Shown: positions 4,741 to 6,065 of the stretch, one piece after another
Numbering within the stretch: position 1 is the first letter of the stretch
Layout of the letters: each line of letters opens with the position of its first letter
DNA from: Pseudomonadota bacterium
GTDB taxonomy: Bacteria > Pseudomonadota > Gammaproteobacteria > Pseudomonadales > Cellvibrionaceae
NCBI GenBank assembly: GCA_023416875.1
Contig: JAEZGT010000033.1
Coordinates: 1-6,065, forward strand
DNA: 6,065 bases
Direction of reading: 5' to 3'
The notes under the pieces: model-generated
What the model was told of the DNA's origin: nothing
What the model saw: the letters and a program-made list of their open reading frames with translations, nothing else
The model's database searches: none
Made by a program: the position numbers and the translations under genes

Positions 4741-6065
4741 ATGAACGGCAATCAAACCAACTTTCTTTCTCTCGGCGCGGGCAAAGTCCTGGCTCTGGGG
4801 TTGATCACAGCGGCGCTTACGGCCTGCGGCGGTGGCACCGGTTCCTCCGGCAATTCCAGCTCATCCAGCAGTTCCAGTTCATCCAGCAGTTCGAGCTCGT
4901 CGAGCAGCTCCTCATCCAGTTCGTCGAACTCGTCGTCAAGCAGTTCCTCCAGCTCGTCTTCCAGCTCCAGCTCGTCTTCCAGTTCCAGCTCTTCTTCGTC
5001 CAGCAGCTCGAGCTCCTCTGGCGGCGAATTTGTGGTGCTTTATGCTGTTAACTCCGGCAGTTCGCTCGCCGAATTCACCGCGTCGGATGGCGTCAAATAC
5101 GAACGGGACAAGTACTACAGTCTGGGCAGCGCCGGCTCCACCACTGACCCGATTGCGAACACCACAGATGATGTTCTCTATCAATCCGAACGCTGGGGCA
5201 CCTTCAGTTATAACTTCCCGGTTGCCGAGGGCACCTACGATGTCACGCTACATATGGTGGAGGCTTATTACGGCGCTAACGGCGTCAGCGGCAGTCGTGC
5301 ATTCAATGTGGAAGTGGAGGGCAGCGTCCTGGTCCGCGATTTCAATCCGCTGGTTGCTGCCGGTGGCCATGACACCGCTCACCAGATCGAACTGAAAGGC
5401 ATCCAGGTCACGGATGGGCTGTTGAGTCTGGACTTTTCCGCCACTTCGGGAGAGGCCAACGTCGCGGCTATTGTGGTGCGTGGTTTGGAAGGCAATGCGG
5501 TGGAGCTGCCGGAAGAGCCGATCACCAACCCGGGCACACCGGGACCGGCTGTGCCAATGGGCTGTACCGGCAATTCCACGGTGACGGCGGAAGATATGAT
5601 TCTGTTTGACGGCGGTCCGCAGCCGCTTACGCAAGGCCTGCCATTGGCCATGAACCAGAACTGGCTGTTGGATGAAGCCTGGGGTACTTATCAATTGTCA
5701 TTGGTGAGTATTGGCGGTGGCACCGGCATTCGCTATGGCGGCACGCCGCAATATCACGGCTTTAAATTCACTCCGCCACTGCGCCGTCCTTTTCAGATCA
5801 AAGGTGCTGATATATACGTACAGCTCGATCGGCCCAATCCCAACAATCCGCTGCCGACCTTTGGTTTGCGGGTCATTAAACCGGGTGAATTTGAAGGTGA
5901 TGGGGGCGCTTCGACTACGACTTGGATGAACGGCACAAATGGTTCCAGATTCGTCAACATTAATACTGATTGCACGCTGATTTCGCTCTCCATGCCACAG
6001 GGCTGGAATGCGAATACCAATGTTGCTGATCGATTTATTTGGGAGATGCAATCGAACTGGAATAC
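4741..6065 (+). CDS. Polyserine lipoprotein with malectin-like (CBM57-type) domain, C-terminus cut by window edge
   Basis: The frame is open for 441 codons to the window edge. Residues 1-28 are a lipoprotein signal with lipobox LTAC and lipid site C29; there is no twin arginine, so Sec export is expected. A serine spacer covers 39-93, interrupted by N63. Residues about 97-248 match the malectin fold: VLYAVNSG at the start, DGVKYERDKYYSLG, TTDDVLYQSERWGTFSYNF, GTYDVTLHMVEAYYG, RAFNVEVEG and a closing VAAIVVRG. Malectin domains of this kind bind glycans in many bacterial secreted proteins. A Pro/Gly-rich linker (about 256-272) leads to a second domain beginning at C275 that I do not recognise; it is rich in Gly, Asn and beta-type sequence, with a second cysteine near residue 411 (TDC). 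A likely role is substrate attachment at the cell surface, with the unknown domain supplying catalysis or further binding. The glycan is not predictable from sequence alone. Confidence 0.85.
   Translation, partial: MNGNQTNFLSLGAGKVLALGLITAALTACGGGTGSSGNSSSSSSSSSSSSSSSSSSSSSSSSNSSSSSSSSSSSSSSSSSSSSSSSSSSSSSSGGEFVVLYAVNSGSSLAEFTASDGVKYERDKYYSLGSAGSTTDPIANTTDDVLYQSERWGTFSYNFPVAEGTYDVTLHMVEAYYGANGVSGSRAFNVEVEGSVLVRDFNPLVAAGGHDTAHQIELKGIQVTDGLLSLDFSATSGEANVAAIVVRGLEGNAVELPEEPITNPGTPGPAVPMGCTGNSTVTAEDMILFDGGPQPLTQGLPLAMNQNWLLDEAWGTYQLSLVSIGGGTGIRYGGTPQYHGFKFTPPLRRPFQIKGADIYVQLDRPNPNNPLPTFGLRVIKPGEFEGDGGASTTTWMNGTNGSRFVNINTDCTLISLSMPQGWNANTNVADRFIWEMQSNWN
4855..5019 (+). repeat. Degenerate serine-codon tract, 55 codons with one asparagine
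   Basis: The longest of the three serine tracts, made of TCN and AGY codons with a single AAC at 4927-4929. It encodes the spacer between the lipidated cysteine and the malectin-like domain. Other frames through it read as alanine/proline/arginine-rich protein on this strand, which are artefacts. Confidence 0.95.

Noticed and set aside
4832..5395. Plus-strand open frame beginning with Ala/Pro/Arg repeats
   Set aside because: It is an out-of-frame reading of the serine tract in the malectin-like gene.
5248..6051. Several minus-strand open frames opposite the malectin-like gene
   Set aside because: They overlap a well-supported coding frame on the plus strand and show no domain features.

Overview
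The window looks like chromosomal DNA of a marine or plant-polymer-degrading gammaproteobacterium of the Cellvibrio/Saccharophagus/Teredinibacter type. This is inferred from three exported lipoproteins that each carry a long, nearly pure serine spacer, a habit typical of secreted enzymes in that group. I could run no database search, so the taxon is an inference.

Layout: (1) Positions 1-854, minus strand, hold most of a luciferase-like flavin monooxygenase; its C-terminus lies off the left edge. (2) After a 205-base divergent gap, 1060-2046 on the plus strand encodes an intradiol ring-cleavage dioxygenase. It carries a twin-arginine lipoprotein signal, a 38-serine spacer and all four expected iron ligands, and is followed by a rho-independent terminator. 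(3) 2140-2634, plus strand, encodes a small AHSA1/SRPBCC-fold protein. (4) A strong hairpin at 2680-2706 sits between convergent genes. (5) 2723-4174, minus strand, encodes a lipoprotein with a 40-residue serine-rich spacer, a type-3-copper (tyrosinase-like) core and a C-terminal cytochrome c domain. (6) A 566-base divergent intergenic region contains several small palindromes but no gene I can support. (7) 4741 to the right edge, plus strand, encodes a third polyserine lipoprotein with a malectin-like (CBM57-type) carbohydrate-binding domain and an unrecognised downstream domain that is cut by the window.

How the genes may work together (inference): the three lipoproteins share one architecture, lipidated cysteine, then serine spacer, then functional domain. 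This suits proteins held on an envelope membrane with the catalytic or binding part extended outward. One resembles phenol-oxidising enzymes fused to an electron carrier, one cleaves catechol-type rings, and one probably binds carbohydrate. Together they suggest an envelope-anchored kit acting on aromatic-rich plant material such as lignin-carbohydrate. They are not one operon, since strands alternate and terminators separate them. The monooxygenase and the SRPBCC protein have no evident link to this theme.
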